A DNA stretch of 64,000 nucleotides, from the NCBI GenBank assembly GCA_011523685.1, contig WTGG01000023.1, positions 124,001 through 188,000 on the forward strand, written 5' to 3'. Below, piece by piece: positions 49,701 to 61,580 of this stretch. How positions within the stretch are numbered: the stretch's first letter is position 1; every line of letters starts with the position of its first letter. Source of the stretch: Coxiellaceae bacterium. GTDB lineage: Bacteria > Pseudomonadota > Gammaproteobacteria > Coxiellales > Coxiellaceae. Below the pieces are notes generated by a model. The model was given only the letters and a program-made list of their open reading frames with translations. It was not told where the DNA came from and searched no databases. Position numbers and translations under genes: made by a program.

Positions 49701-50507
49701 ATGGCTAAAATAATTGCAGTGGCAAATCAAAAAGGAGGCGTTGCTAAAACAACAACCTCTATCAATTTGGCAGCTTCCCTGTCGCTCATGAAGCAGCGTG
49801 TGCTGTTAGTTGATTTGGATCCACAAGGAAGTGCCACAGTCGGTAGTGGTGTCAATAAGCAGCAGCTTGATAATACGATTAATGAGGTGTTGTTGGGCGA
49901 GTGCAGTGCTCTGGAAGCATCGGTAAAAACCCGCTGGGGTTTTACTTTGTTGCCATCCAATGGTGATTTAACCGTCGCAGAGGTGCGCCTGTTAAAGTCG
50001 GATAACCGTGATCAGTCATTGGCTAACGCTTTGCGGGCATTGCATGCGCAATATGATTTTATTTTTATTGATTGCCCACCGTCATTGAACATGCTCACAG
50101 TTAATGGGTTGGTTGCAGCAAATAGTGTTTTGGTACCCATTCAGTGTGAATATTATGCGCTAGAGGGGTTGACCAGTTTATTGGCGAGCATTGATCGAAT
50201 TAAACAAGCGGTTAATCCAGCATTAAAAATTGAAGGATTACTCAGGACTATGTATGACGGCCGTAATCGATTAACGTCAGAAGTATCAGAACAATTGTTA
50301 ACGCATTTTTCCAAACAGGTTTACCACACCGTTATCCCTCGTAATGTGCGCTTGGCTGAGGCGCCGAGTCATGGGGTTCCCGTTGTGCATTATGATAAGC
50401 GCTCTCAGGGGGCGACAGCTTACTTAGCGTTAGCGAGTGAGTTATTGCAGCGTCATCGTCATTCAGAGCATGCAATGAAACAGACAGAAGCAACGGAGGT
50501 GGTGTGA
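49701..50507 (+). CDS. parA: Chromosome partitioning ATPase ParA (Soj)
   Basis: Walker-type ATPase that positions replicated origins together with ParB. It has 268 residues from the ATG next to the conserved opening AKIIAVANQKGGVAKTTTSINLA, the deviant Walker A. LLVDLDPQGSATVG and FIFIDCPPSLNMLTVN follow. The frame extends upstream through rsmG without a proper start. The end overlaps the parB start. Confidence 0.97.
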   Translation: MAKIIAVANQKGGVAKTTTSINLAASLSLMKQRVLLVDLDPQGSATVGSGVNKQQLDNTINEVLLGECSALEASVKTRWGFTLLPSNGDLTVAEVRLLKSDNRDQSLANALRALHAQYDFIFIDCPPSLNMLTVNGLVAANSVLVPIQCEYYALEGLTSLLASIDRIKQAVNPALKIEGLLRTMYDGRNRLTSEVSEQLLTHFSKQVYHTVIPRNVRLAEAPSHGVPVVHYDKRSQGATAYLALASELLQRHRHSEHAMKQTEATEVV

Positions 50508-51421
50508 TGCAAAAGAAAAGAGGGTTAGGCCGAGGATTAAGTGATCTGGGTTTGGGGGAGTTGCTTCAGGGTAATGGAGCGGCGGGAGTTATTGATGCGC
50601 CAGAGGTGAGTGTGTCAGATGAGTCGCTGTCTTCACCGGCTCCTGGTTCTTCTTTGTGTCAGTTGAATGTTGAGCAGGTGGTTGCAGGTCGATATCAGCC
50701 TCGAACACAATTTGCACCTGGCGCATTAGAGGAGTTGGCGCAGTCGATTCGATCGCAAGGCGTTATACAGCCGATTGTTGTACGAAAGACTGAAAGTGGT
50801 TATGAGCTTATTGCGGGGGAGCGACGATGGAGAGCAGCGCAGCTGGCTGGCTTAAAGCTGATTCCCGCTATTGTTCGTGAGCTCAGTGATGATGCTGCTG
50901 TGGCAATGTCGTTAATTGAAAATATTCAACGCGAAGATTTAAATGCCATTGAAGAAGCTGTGGCGCTCAATCGGTTGTTACACGAGTTTTCTTTGACTCA
51001 CCAAGAAGTGTCTGAGGTGGTGGGGAAGTCTCGAGCGGCTGTTTCGAATTTGGTTCGTTTGTTGCGCTTGCAGCCGGCTGTAAAAACAATGGTGGAGAAT
51101 GGTCAGTTAGAAATGGGGCATGCTAGAGCGTTGTTGTCACTCGAGGGTGCTCAGCAGGTTGATGTGGCTAAGGGTATCATTGCAAGACAGTTGTCAGTGC
51201 GACAGGCTGAGGCCTGGGTGAAGTCATTGCTTGAGTCGTCAAATTCAGAGACCGCGATGCCGGCAGAGATTGATCCTAATATTAAGAAGCTGCAGCATGA
51301 TTTATCTGATAAGTTGTGTGCAAGGGTGGTGATTCGACATCAGCCTAAAGGGAAAGGGCAGTTGGTCGTGCATTACAACAGTGTGGATGAGTTAGATGGT
51401 ATTTTAGGTCGAATTCAATAA
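50507..51421 (+). CDS. parB: Chromosome partitioning protein ParB (Spo0J)
   Basis: CTP-dependent DNA clamp that loads at parS and spreads. It has 304 residues from the ATG overlapping the parA stop, preceded by CGGAGG. The opening KRGLGRGLSDLG, the CTP motif GERRWRAAQLAGL, the ENIQREDLNAIEEA box and the HTH LTHQEVSEVVGKSRAAVSNLVRLL are conserved. Two parS-like targets lie in recF in this same window. Confidence 0.97.
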   Translation: MQKKRGLGRGLSDLGLGELLQGNGAAGVIDAPEVSVSDESLSSPAPGSSLCQLNVEQVVAGRYQPRTQFAPGALEELAQSIRSQGVIQPIVVRKTESGYELIAGERRWRAAQLAGLKLIPAIVRELSDDAAVAMSLIENIQREDLNAIEEAVALNRLLHEFSLTHQEVSEVVGKSRAAVSNLVRLLRLQPAVKTMVENGQLEMGHARALLSLEGAQQVDVAKGIIARQLSVRQAEAWVKSLLESSNSETAMPAEIDPNIKKLQHDLSDKLCARVVIRHQPKGKGQLVVHYNSVDELDGILGRIQ

Positions 51422-51435
51422 TAAGGCATGATGCT

Positions 51436-51597
51436 ATGAAGGCAGGGTTATTTATAGTGGTGGTGTTCATTCTTGGTGTGATTATAGGATTGAGAGTTAT
51501 GCATCAATATGGAGATTGTGGGTCTGGGAAGCCGGTCTTTAGAGGGGCTAGTTTTTTTGAACAGTACAGCAAAAAGAACTCATCAATAGATCAATAA
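51436..51597 (+). CDS. Small single-membrane-span protein of unknown function
   Basis: A 53-residue peptide: one hydrophobic N-terminal segment of ~17 residues (LFIVVVFILGVIIGL), then a soluble tail with Gly/Cys and a charged end. The ATG lies 14 bases after the parB stop with TAAGG upstream. The position between parB and the atp promoter and the clear membrane segment make a real small gene plausible; conservation has not been tested. Confidence 0.45.
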   Translation: MKAGLFIVVVFILGVIIGLRVMHQYGDCGSGKPVFRGASFFEQYSKKNSSIDQ

Positions 51598-51727
51598 GAG
51601 GTCAATAGCTTAAGTTCAGATTAAGTGTGCGGGTGATTTCCAGTGAATTGCTTGCTGGCTATGTTGATACGTAAGTTGTATGGTTGGCCTGATGGCTGAT
51701 TATTGGTTCGTAACACCTGCTGAGCCG

Positions 51728-51756
51728 TTGCACAAGTTGGCGAAAGCCATTATACT
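51728..51756 (+). promoter_or_regulatory. sigma-70 promoter of the atp operon
   Basis: TTGCAC and TATACT are separated by exactly 17 bases, with the -10 about 30 bases before atpI. Each hexamer is close to consensus. It is the obvious promoter for the nine-gene atp operon. Confidence 0.82.
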
Positions 51757-51785
51757 CGCGGTCAATTATCAAGGGGCTATAAAAC

Positions 51786-53333
<1,548 letters not shown>

Positions 53334-53370
53334 TAAGTAGTACGGATAGAATTAATCGGGGTAAGCGACT

Positions 53371-53847
53371 ATGAATTTAAATTTAACCATATTAGGTCAA
53401 ATGATTACGTTTGCACTATTTATATGGTTCACCATGAAGTTTGTTTGGCCTGTATTGACTCAGGCTATGGAAGAGCGGCGACAAAAGATAGCAGATGGCT
53501 TAGCGGCTGCAGAACAAGGTGTGAAAGAGCTAGAGTTAGCTCATTATCAGTCTGAAGCTATTCGCACTGAAGCAAAAGCTGAAGCAGCATCAATTATTGA
53601 GCAGGCTAATACTCGAGCGCATCATATGGTTGAGGAAGCTAAAGAAACCGCTCGTATTGAAGGTGGTCGTTTACTAGAGTTAGCTAAGTCAGATATTCAG
53701 AAGGAATACACACAAGCCAAAGAAATATTAATGGAGCAAGTGAGTCAGTTGGCAGTAGCTGGTGCAGAAAAAGTCTTGCAGCAAGAGTTAACAGTTAATG
53801 TTGGATTGGATGAGAAAATTGTTTCTGACACAGTGGGTGATAGCTAA
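53371..53847 (+). CDS. atpF: ATP synthase F0 subunit b
   Basis: Peripheral stalk subunit of 158 residues. It has one N-terminal membrane helix ([24 protein letters not shown]) and a long charged coiled coil to the C terminus ([13 protein letters not shown] onward). It closely matches E. coli AtpF (156). Its stop overlaps the atpH start. Confidence 0.97.
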   Translation: MNLNLTILGQMITFALFIWFTMKFVWPVLTQAMEERRQKIADGLAAAEQGVKELELAHYQSEAIRTEAKAEAASIIEQANTRAHHMVEEAKETARIEGGRLLELAKSDIQKEYTQAKEILMEQVSQLAVAGAEKVLQQELTVNVGLDEKIVSDTVGDS

Positions 53848-54401
53848 TGACTCAAGGAGTTACAGTCGCAAGGCCTTATGCAAAAGCTCTGTTTAAGCAA
53901 GCTAAACAGCAGCAGAGGTTACACCACTGGTTGCCTGTTTTATCAATGCTATCGGATGCGGTTGATAATGATTCTATGCAGGCTGTCTTGCAGAGCCCTT
54001 ATTATCAAGATGAGCAGCGTCAAAGTATTTTGCTGGCAGTTGTTGAAGCTGTGCCTGAGCTTGAGGAAGATTTTTTAGTCTTGATAAAAGATTTTATTCA
54101 AGTTTTAACGATGAATAGACGATTGGCACTATTGCCTGATATTTATCGATTGTATGTTGAGCAATTAGAACAATATGAAGGTGTTGTGACAGCACATGTA
54201 CGTTCAGCTCGTCCATTGCTTGAGTCGGAAGTGAGCTCAGTGAAGGCATATGTGGAAAAAACATTACGTGCGAAAGCACAATTGGAATTGAATGTTGATG
54301 CTACTTTGATAGGTGGTGTTGTTGTTCAAGTCGGTAGTTGGGTGATGGATGGTTCAGTCAGTAATCGATTGGCCCGTTTAAGTGAAAGTTTAAGAGGTTA
54401 A
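53847..54401 (+). CDS. atpH: ATP synthase F1 subunit delta
   Basis: Links the peripheral stalk to the F1 head. It has 184 residues (E. coli 177), with [14 protein letters not shown] at the start and the C-terminal [27 protein letters not shown] motif. It overlaps atpF by one base and precedes atpA by 5. Confidence 0.96.
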   Translation: MTQGVTVARPYAKALFKQAKQQQRLHHWLPVLSMLSDAVDNDSMQAVLQSPYYQDEQRQSILLAVVEAVPELEEDFLVLIKDFIQVLTMNRRLALLPDIYRLYVEQLEQYEGVVTAHVRSARPLLESEVSSVKAYVEKTLRAKAQLELNVDATLIGGVVVQVGSWVMDGSVSNRLARLSESLRG

Positions 54402-54406
54402 TAGCG

Positions 54407-55957
54407 ATGTCAGTAACACAATTAGAAGCATCAGAAATCAGTAAAATAATTCAATCTAGAATTGATGGCATGAATGTTCAGGCTGAGGTTAGAACAGAAG
54501 GTACCATTGTCAATTTAAAAGATGGGATTGTTCGTATTTATGGCCTGACTGATGTCATGTTTGGTGAAATGATAGAATTTCCTGGTGGAACATATGGGTT
54601 GGCATTTAACCTTGAACGTGACTCCGTTGGTGCCGTTGTGCTTGGACCTTATGGGCATCTTGAAGAAGGGATGGTGGCACGTTGTACAGGTAAAATTCTA
54701 GAAGTACCTGTTGGCGAAGCCTTGCTTGGCCGTGTTGTTGATACATTAGGTCGCCCAATTGATGGGAAAGGTCCAATTGAAACAGATTTAATGTCAGCGA
54801 TTGAAAAAATCGCTCCTGGTGTTATTGATCGTCAGTCTGTTGATCAGCCTTTACAAACAGGCATTAAATCCATTGATGCTATGGTGCCTATTGGTCGAGG
54901 CCAGCGTGAGTTAATCATTGGCGATCGACAAATTGGTAAAACTGCTATAGCGATTGATACCATCATTAATCAAAAAGACACCGGTGTTAAATGTATTTAT
55001 GTTGCAATTGGTCAAAAAGCTTCTTCGGTCGCAGCTGTTGTGCGTAAGTTAGAAGAGCATGACGCGTTAAAGCATACGATTATTGTTGCGGCAAATGCTT
55101 CTGATGCGGCATCGCTTCAGTACCTTGCGCCTTATGCTGGGTGTTCTATGGGTGAATACTTTAGAGATAAAGGTGAAGATGCTTTGATCGTTTATGATGA
55201 TCTCACTAAGCAGGCTTGGGCATATCGCCAAATTTCATTATTGATGCGTCGCCCACCAGGCCGTGAAGCATACCCAGGAGACGTCTTTTATTTGCATTCT
55301 CGTTTATTAGAAAGAGCTGCGCGTGTTAATGCCGATTATGTTGAGAAAATGACGAATGGAGCAGTGAAAGGAAAAACGGGTTCATTAACAGCATTGCCTA
55401 TTATTGAAACGCAAGCAGGTGATGTCTCGGCTTTTATTCCAACCAACGTAATTTCTATTACTGATGGTCAGATCTTCTTAGATGTGAATATGTTTAACTC
55501 TGGTATTCGACCTGCGATTAGTACAGGTTTGTCGGTATCTCGTGTAGGTGGTGCAGCTCAAACTAAAATCGTTAAAAAATTAGCCGGTGGTTTGCGTATT
55601 GCTGCAGCACAATATCGTGAATTAGAAGCATTTTCTCAATTTGCATCTGATCTTGATGAAGCGACTCGTAAGCAGTTAGAGCGAGGTCAACGTATCTATG
55701 AAATGTTGAAACAAGCTCAGTATCAGCCCTTAGATGTCGCACAAACGGCTTTTTCTTGGTTTGTTGTTGAAAAAGGATATCTAGATGATGTTGAGCTAGA
55801 TAAAGTCACTAGTTTTGAAGCGGCACTGCATGCTTATTTAGCAGATACCCAGTCAGCATTGATGGAATCAATTAATGCTAAGCCGGTCTTAGATGCTGAA
55901 ATGCTTGAGCAGATGAATCAAGTGTTGGAGCAGTTTAAATCAACACAAACCTGGTAG
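54407..55957 (+). CDS. atpA: ATP synthase F1 subunit alpha
   Basis: Non-catalytic nucleotide-binding head subunit. It has 516 residues (E. coli 513). P-loop [35 protein letters not shown], the signature [17 protein letters not shown] and [19 protein letters not shown] are intact. Confidence 0.98.
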   Translation: MSVTQLEASEISKIIQSRIDGMNVQAEVRTEGTIVNLKDGIVRIYGLTDVMFGEMIEFPGGTYGLAFNLERDSVGAVVLGPYGHLEEGMVARCTGKILEVPVGEALLGRVVDTLGRPIDGKGPIETDLMSAIEKIAPGVIDRQSVDQPLQTGIKSIDAMVPIGRGQRELIIGDRQIGKTAIAIDTIINQKDTGVKCIYVAIGQKASSVAAVVRKLEEHDALKHTIIVAANASDAASLQYLAPYAGCSMGEYFRDKGEDALIVYDDLTKQAWAYRQISLLMRRPPGREAYPGDVFYLHSRLLERAARVNADYVEKMTNGAVKGKTGSLTALPIIETQAGDVSAFIPTNVISITDGQIFLDVNMFNSGIRPAISTGLSVSRVGGAAQTKIVKKLAGGLRIAAAQYRELEAFSQFASDLDEATRKQLERGQRIYEMLKQAQYQPLDVAQTAFSWFVVEKGYLDDVELDKVTSFEAALHAYLADTQSALMESINAKPVLDAEMLEQMNQVLEQFKSTQTW

Positions 55958-55979
55958 ATAACACACGAGGAAAGTGACT

Positions 55980-56846
55980 ATGTCACGCGCTAGAGAAATT
56001 CATAACAAGATGTCCAGTGTTAAGAGTACTCAGAAGATTACTCGAGCAATGGAATTAGTTGCTGCTAGTAAAATGCGTAAAGCGCAGGATCGTATGGCAT
56101 TATCTCGCCCTTATGCTACGCATATTCGTGATGTTATTTCTCATGTGGCTTCGAGTCATAGTGAGTTTAAGCATCCTTATATGGAACAGCGTGATGAAAT
56201 TAAACGAGTAGGTTTTATTGTTGTTTCCACTGATCGTGGATTGTGCGGTGGTCTCAATATGAATTTATTTCGGTCCACCTTAAAGAAAATGAAAGCCTTT
56301 TCTGAGCAGCAGGTTGAGGTTGATGTCTGTTTGATTGGTCGTAAAGCTGAGAGTTACTTTTCTCGACTAGGCTTTAATGTTGTTGGTGCTGCAACGGGTC
56401 TTGGAGATACTCCAGCCGTGACGGACTTAGTGGGTGTGGTTAAAGTGATGTTGGATCGATTTAATAACCAGCAGTTAGATCAGGTTTTCATTGTGGCTAA
56501 TGAGTTTATTAATACAATGACTCAGAAACCTTTTGTGCGTGAGTTATTGCCGTTACAACCAGAGCCTTCAAGTAAACAAGGTCATTGGGACTATATCTAC
56601 GAGCCGGATGACTCGTCAGTATTAATGACAGAGTTATTGGTACGATACATTGAGTCACAAGTCTATCAGGCGGTCATAGAAAATATTGCCTGTGAGCAGA
56701 GTGCGCGGATGGTTGCGATGAAAAGCGCAACAGATAATGCCGGCTCTCTTATTGATGAGTTACGCTTGGTCTATAACAAGGTAAGACAAGCAAGTATTAC
56801 ACAAGAAATTTCAGAAATTGTAGCAGGGGCTGCTGCTGTTGAATAA
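55980..56846 (+). CDS. atpG: ATP synthase F1 subunit gamma
   Basis: Central rotor shaft. From the ATG it has 288 residues (E. coli 287), with the opening [34 protein letters not shown] and the closing [19 protein letters not shown] two codons upstream is in frame but too close to the GAGGAAAG site. Confidence 0.97.
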   Translation: MSRAREIHNKMSSVKSTQKITRAMELVAASKMRKAQDRMALSRPYATHIRDVISHVASSHSEFKHPYMEQRDEIKRVGFIVVSTDRGLCGGLNMNLFRSTLKKMKAFSEQQVEVDVCLIGRKAESYFSRLGFNVVGAATGLGDTPAVTDLVGVVKVMLDRFNNQQLDQVFIVANEFINTMTQKPFVRELLPLQPEPSSKQGHWDYIYEPDDSSVLMTELLVRYIESQVYQAVIENIACEQSARMVAMKSATDNAGSLIDELRLVYNKVRQASITQEISEIVAGAAAVE

Positions 56847-56859
56847 GCAATAGAGGTAA

Positions 56860-58257
<1,398 letters not shown>

Positions 58258-58271
58258 AGAAGGGCTAAGAA

Positions 58272-58700
58272 ATGACTGAAAAAACCATGGATTTAACCAT
58301 TGTGAGTGCTGAATCAGCTTTGTTTTCAGGTAAGGTGACTCGCTTGATTGCAACAGGTGGCTCAGGCCAGTTGGGTATATATCCTGGTCATACAGCCTTA
58401 TTGACGGCTATAAAACCCGGTACGATGGAGTTTGTTTTGGATTCGGGTGAAGAGCATGTCTATTATACTTCAGGCGGGTTTTTAGAAGTTCAACCTAATG
58501 TTGTGACGGTCTTAGCTAATACTGCATCTCGTGCAGAAGACTTGGATGAGTTGGCGGCTGAAACAGCAAAAGAACAGGCAGAAGCGGTCTTATCTGAAAA
58601 AGCACAAGACATTGATTATACAAAAGCGATGGCTGAGCTAGCAGAGGCAACTGCACAGCTTCGAGCCATTCAGTCATTGCGAAAACTGATCAAAAAATAA
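58272..58700 (+). CDS. atpC: ATP synthase F1 subunit epsilon
   Basis: Regulatory rotor subunit. It has 142 residues (E. coli 139), with an N-terminal beta barrel (VSAESALFSGKVTRLIATGGSGQLGIYPGHTAL in two adjoining conserved pieces) and a C-terminal helical hairpin (RAEDLDELAAE; AQLRAIQSLRKL). Last gene of the atp operon; no clear terminator before glmU. Confidence 0.97.
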   Translation: MTEKTMDLTIVSAESALFSGKVTRLIATGGSGQLGIYPGHTALLTAIKPGTMEFVLDSGEEHVYYTSGGFLEVQPNVVTVLANTASRAEDLDELAAETAKEQAEAVLSEKAQDIDYTKAMAELAEATAQLRAIQSLRKLIKK

Positions 58701-58781
58701 CTCTTTTTATCCTATTGCAACGTAGTCGTTCATTTAATCTTAATGATATAGTAAGTGTCTCGTAAAGTGAGGAGGCGTGTT

Positions 58782-60164
58782 ATGAGTTTAAGTATTATTG
58801 TATTAGCTGCAGGGAATGGTAAGCGGATGTGTTCAGGTATGCCAAAGGTACTGCATGAACTTGCTGGTGTTCCTATGGTTGAGCGTGTTATTCGAACAGC
58901 AGAATCCTTAAACCCTGAATCCATTCATGTTGTTTATGGAAGTGGTGGGGCTCGCGTTAAGCAATCACTTTCTCATTTGCCGGTGAACTGGATTAAACAA
59001 GAGGAACGCTTAGGAACTGGTCATGCAGTATCACAGGCTATTCCTTTTTGTCACGAAGATGATCAGGTCTTGGTTTTGTATGGTGACGTACCTTTAATTT
59101 CACAAGCAACTTTGAGTAAGTTGTTGGAGGACACACCTGAAAATGCTTTAGGCCTGGTGATCACGGATAAAAAAAATCCTTCGGGTTTGGGACGTATTCT
59201 TCGTAATGAGCTAGGTAATATAATTGCTATCGTTGAAGAGAAAGATGCAAGTGATCAAGAGAAAAAAATCACAGAAGTTAATACCGGTATATTGACTGCA
59301 TCCGTTCGTCAATTAAATAAATGGTTGCCTCAGTTAAAAGATAATAATAATCAAAATGAATACTATCTAACCGATGTGGTGTCTTTTGCTGTTCGTGATG
59401 GTGTGGCTGTTGGTGGTGTTATTTCTCATTGTGAACAAGAGATGCAAGGGGTTAATGATCGTTGGCAGTTGGCTTCATTGGAGCGATATTATCAATTAGA
59501 GCAAGCAAAAGCTTTAGCCTTTTCAGGTGTGAAAGTTTTGGATCCTCATCGATTAGATATCCGAGGTAACGTCTCTGTGGGGCGTGATACTGTTCTGGAT
59601 GTGAATGTAATTCTAGAGGGGGACGTTAGTATTGGCGAGAACTGCTATATTGGCCCTAATGTGCTTTTGAAGAACGTTACGCTAGGTGATCATGTTGAAA
59701 TTGCAGCAAACTCTGTCGTTGATGGAGCATGTATTGATGATCGTGCTGTGGTTGGCCCTTTTGCACGAGTGCGACCTGAAACAAAAATTGGCCAAGGTGC
59801 TAAGGTAGGTAACTTTGTTGAAATTAAATCAACAGACATAGGCGCTGGAAGTAAAGCTTCTCATTTATCTTATATTGGAAATGCTAGTATCGGGAATAGT
59901 GTAAACATTGGCGCTGGAACAATTACCTGTAATTACGATGGTGTGAATAAGTGGCAGACAATTATTCATGATGGTGCTTTTGTCGGTTCAAATTCGGCAT
60001 TAATAGCACCCATTACAGTGGGTAGCGAAGCCACAATTGGTGCTGGCTCTACTATTAGCCGCGATGCGCCAGCAGGACAGTTGACAGTTGAACGTTGTCC
60101 ACAAAAAACTATCTCTAGTTGGCAGCGACCGAAAAAACATTCTGAGAAATTGGTTGAGCCATGA
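58782..60164 (+). CDS. glmU: Bifunctional UDP-N-acetylglucosamine pyrophosphorylase / glucosamine-1-phosphate acetyltransferase
   Basis: Makes UDP-GlcNAc for peptidoglycan and lipid A. From the ATG after GTGAGGAGG it has 460 residues (E. coli 456). The N-terminal uridylyltransferase shows [19 protein letters not shown]. The C-terminal left-handed beta-helix shows hexapeptide repeats and the acetyl-CoA site region [13 protein letters not shown]. An in-frame TTG/GTG-type start 27 bases upstream precedes the ribosome site. The atpC-glmU order is typical; glmS does not follow. Confidence 0.97.
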   Translation: MSLSIIVLAAGNGKRMCSGMPKVLHELAGVPMVERVIRTAESLNPESIHVVYGSGGARVKQSLSHLPVNWIKQEERLGTGHAVSQAIPFCHEDDQVLVLYGDVPLISQATLSKLLEDTPENALGLVITDKKNPSGLGRILRNELGNIIAIVEEKDASDQEKKITEVNTGILTASVRQLNKWLPQLKDNNNQNEYYLTDVVSFAVRDGVAVGGVISHCEQEMQGVNDRWQLASLERYYQLEQAKALAFSGVKVLDPHRLDIRGNVSVGRDTVLDVNVILEGDVSIGENCYIGPNVLLKNVTLGDHVEIAANSVVDGACIDDRAVVGPFARVRPETKIGQGAKVGNFVEIKSTDIGAGSKASHLSYIGNASIGNSVNIGAGTITCNYDGVNKWQTIIHDGAFVGSNSALIAPITVGSEATIGAGSTISRDAPAGQLTVERCPQKTISSWQRPKKHSEKLVEP

Positions 60165-60186
60165 TGGTTAAAGAGTAGACGTTGTT

Positions 60187-60912
60187 ATGCCTGCCGGTAG
60201 AATTTATCAAAATACAGAACTCGCTGTTGATCAGTTATTATCATTATCTGAGGCAGCCTCACATTATTTAATACGTGTATTGCGCGTTCAGTTAGGTGAT
60301 CGCGTCGTTATTTTTAATGGAACAGGTGGTGAGTATCAAGCAAGCATTGAGACCTTATCTAAGCGTTCTGTGATTGTTCGTTTGGTTGAGTTCCATCATG
60401 TTGACTCAGAGTCACCTCTTGACTTGGAGCTGGGTCAGGCTTTATTGCGTGGCGATAAGATGGACTTAGTGATCCAAAAAGCAGTTGAGTTAGGTGTTAG
60501 AGTTATTACACCACTATTAACAGAGCGAGTTAGTATTAAGTTACAGTCCGATCGATTGCAAAAACGTTTACATCATTGGCGGGGTGTTGCTATTAGTGCA
60601 TGTGAGCAGTCAGGACGTTGTGTGATTCCTGTTGTCGGTTGTCCTGTTGATGTATCGGAGTGGGTTAATTCGTCAAAAACACCTGGTTTTGTAGCTTCTC
60701 CTCAGGCAAAGCGTTCGTTACCTAAAACTATAAATGGTACTCAGGCGCGAGTTCTGATTGGTCCTGAAGGTGGTTTATCTTCGAATGATATAGAGCATTG
60801 TCAGCCGGAGGTTTGGTGTCAGTTTTCTATGGGGCCGCGAATTTTAAGAACGGAAACAGCAGCGATTTCAGCAATGACAATGATGCAAATGCAATGGGGA
60901 GATTTGCATTAA
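60187..60912 (+). CDS. rsmE: 16S rRNA (uridine-1498-N3)-methyltransferase RsmE
   Basis: SPOUT methyltransferase acting on U1498. It has 241 residues (E. coli 243), with the PUA-like start (HYLIRVLRVQLGDRVVIFNG), QKAVELGV, the SAM-knot IGPEGGLSSNDIE and the closing GPRILRTETAAISAM. It follows glmU by 22 bases. Confidence 0.95.
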   Translation: MPAGRIYQNTELAVDQLLSLSEAASHYLIRVLRVQLGDRVVIFNGTGGEYQASIETLSKRSVIVRLVEFHHVDSESPLDLELGQALLRGDKMDLVIQKAVELGVRVITPLLTERVSIKLQSDRLQKRLHHWRGVAISACEQSGRCVIPVVGCPVDVSEWVNSSKTPGFVASPQAKRSLPKTINGTQARVLIGPEGGLSSNDIEHCQPEVWCQFSMGPRILRTETAAISAMTMMQMQWGDLH

Positions 60913-60977
60913 GGTAAGATTACGTTAATAAATTGAATCAATGAATGATGCGTGTTAGAGTAATTTCACTTTTGAAT

Positions 60978-60983
60978 TGTAAT
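60978..60983 (+). promoter_or_regulatory. -10-like element before the small RNA
   Basis: TGTAAT (5/6 to consensus) ends 4-7 bases before the likely 5' end of the RNA. No good -35 is seen at 17 bases, as would suit an activator-dependent promoter. A weak GacA-like half-site, GGTAAG-N6-TTAATA at 60913-60930, lies about 65 bases upstream of the presumed start. Confidence 0.38.
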
Positions 60984-60986
60984 AGG

Positions 60987-61074
60987 TTCTCTCAAGGACC
61001 GAGAAAGTTCTATGGATGGAGCTTCTGGAAAGGAACTCCAGAGTCAGGGGGGTGAATTTATTCACCCCTTTTTT
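60987..61074 (+). ncRNA. Candidate CsrA/RsmA-sequestering small RNA (RsmX/Y/Z-like)
   Basis: An intergenic RNA of about 88 nt with three consecutive hairpins followed by a terminator. Hairpin 1: TTCTC/GAGAA (60987-60991 with 61001-61005), 9-base loop holding AAGGA. Hairpin 2: AAGTTC/GAGCTT (61005-61010 with 61019-61024), 8-base loop holding ATGGA. Hairpin 3: TCTGGA/TCCAGA (61024-61029 with 61037-61042), 7-base loop AAGGAAC. GGA in a hairpin loop is the known CsrA/RsmA recognition element, and several in tandem with a Rho-independent terminator define the RsmX/Y/Z and CsrB/C sponge RNAs. Shared end bases mean hairpins 1-2 and 2-3 are stacked or compete by one base pair. It stands alone: 74 bases after rsmE and 507 bases before the next gene. 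It could instead be an unknown sRNA, but three looped GGA motifs in a row are hard to explain otherwise. Confidence 0.72.
61049..61074 (+). terminator. Rho-independent terminator of the small RNA
   Basis: Perfect 8-bp stem GGGGTGAA / TTCACCCC, loop TTTA, then six T residues. It is a textbook terminator and defines the 3' end of the preceding RNA. Confidence 0.95.
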
Positions 61075-61580
61075 ATGCGTGTATATTTTTTCAGGTTCAA
61101 ACGCGTGATAAAGAGCAATCGATTGTTGTTTTTTTTATAAAGAATAAGAACGCCATTAATTTTTTTAATATGTATTGCTGAATACAGTTGCTAAAGAGAA
61201 AGAGAAAATTTATGTATGTATGATTATTGTTGTGTTATTTCTTGGGCTATGAGTAGGTGGTATTTAGTTCCCTTGAAATATCTATTACCTCAGTCAATTT
61301 CAAAGAAATTTAGTTTTTATAGTAAAATGCTTTAGGTTCAAGAGATTAATCGGTTTTGATTAGTTGGTCACCTTATTGATCTTTATATATAGATATAATC
61401 TGCATGTCTTTGGGTATTTTAATGATAGAGTGCGGCTAGCAAACGCATAATATTTTATAAGAAACCTTAAATTAATATTAATTACTATTAATGGGTATGG
61501 TTTTCAATCGACTTGCTTTTTTTTGAACAAAACCAGTGCTACATTGTTTCTAGAAGGTAATCATTCATAGGAAGAATGCG
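61075..61580. other. AT-rich intergenic stretch before the LysR gene
   Basis: About 500 bases without a convincing gene. It is very AT-rich, with runs of T and A and repeated ATTAAT. A perfect TATAAT at 61394-61399 could be a -10 element but has no good -35. A weak hairpin near 61113-61125 (CAATCGATTG followed by T residues) is too short to call a terminator. Confidence 0.6.

Noticed and set aside
61113-61137. Terminator at the CAATCGATTG palindrome followed by T residues
   Set aside because: The palindrome leaves no workable loop and only a 4-5 bp stem with a G-U pair.
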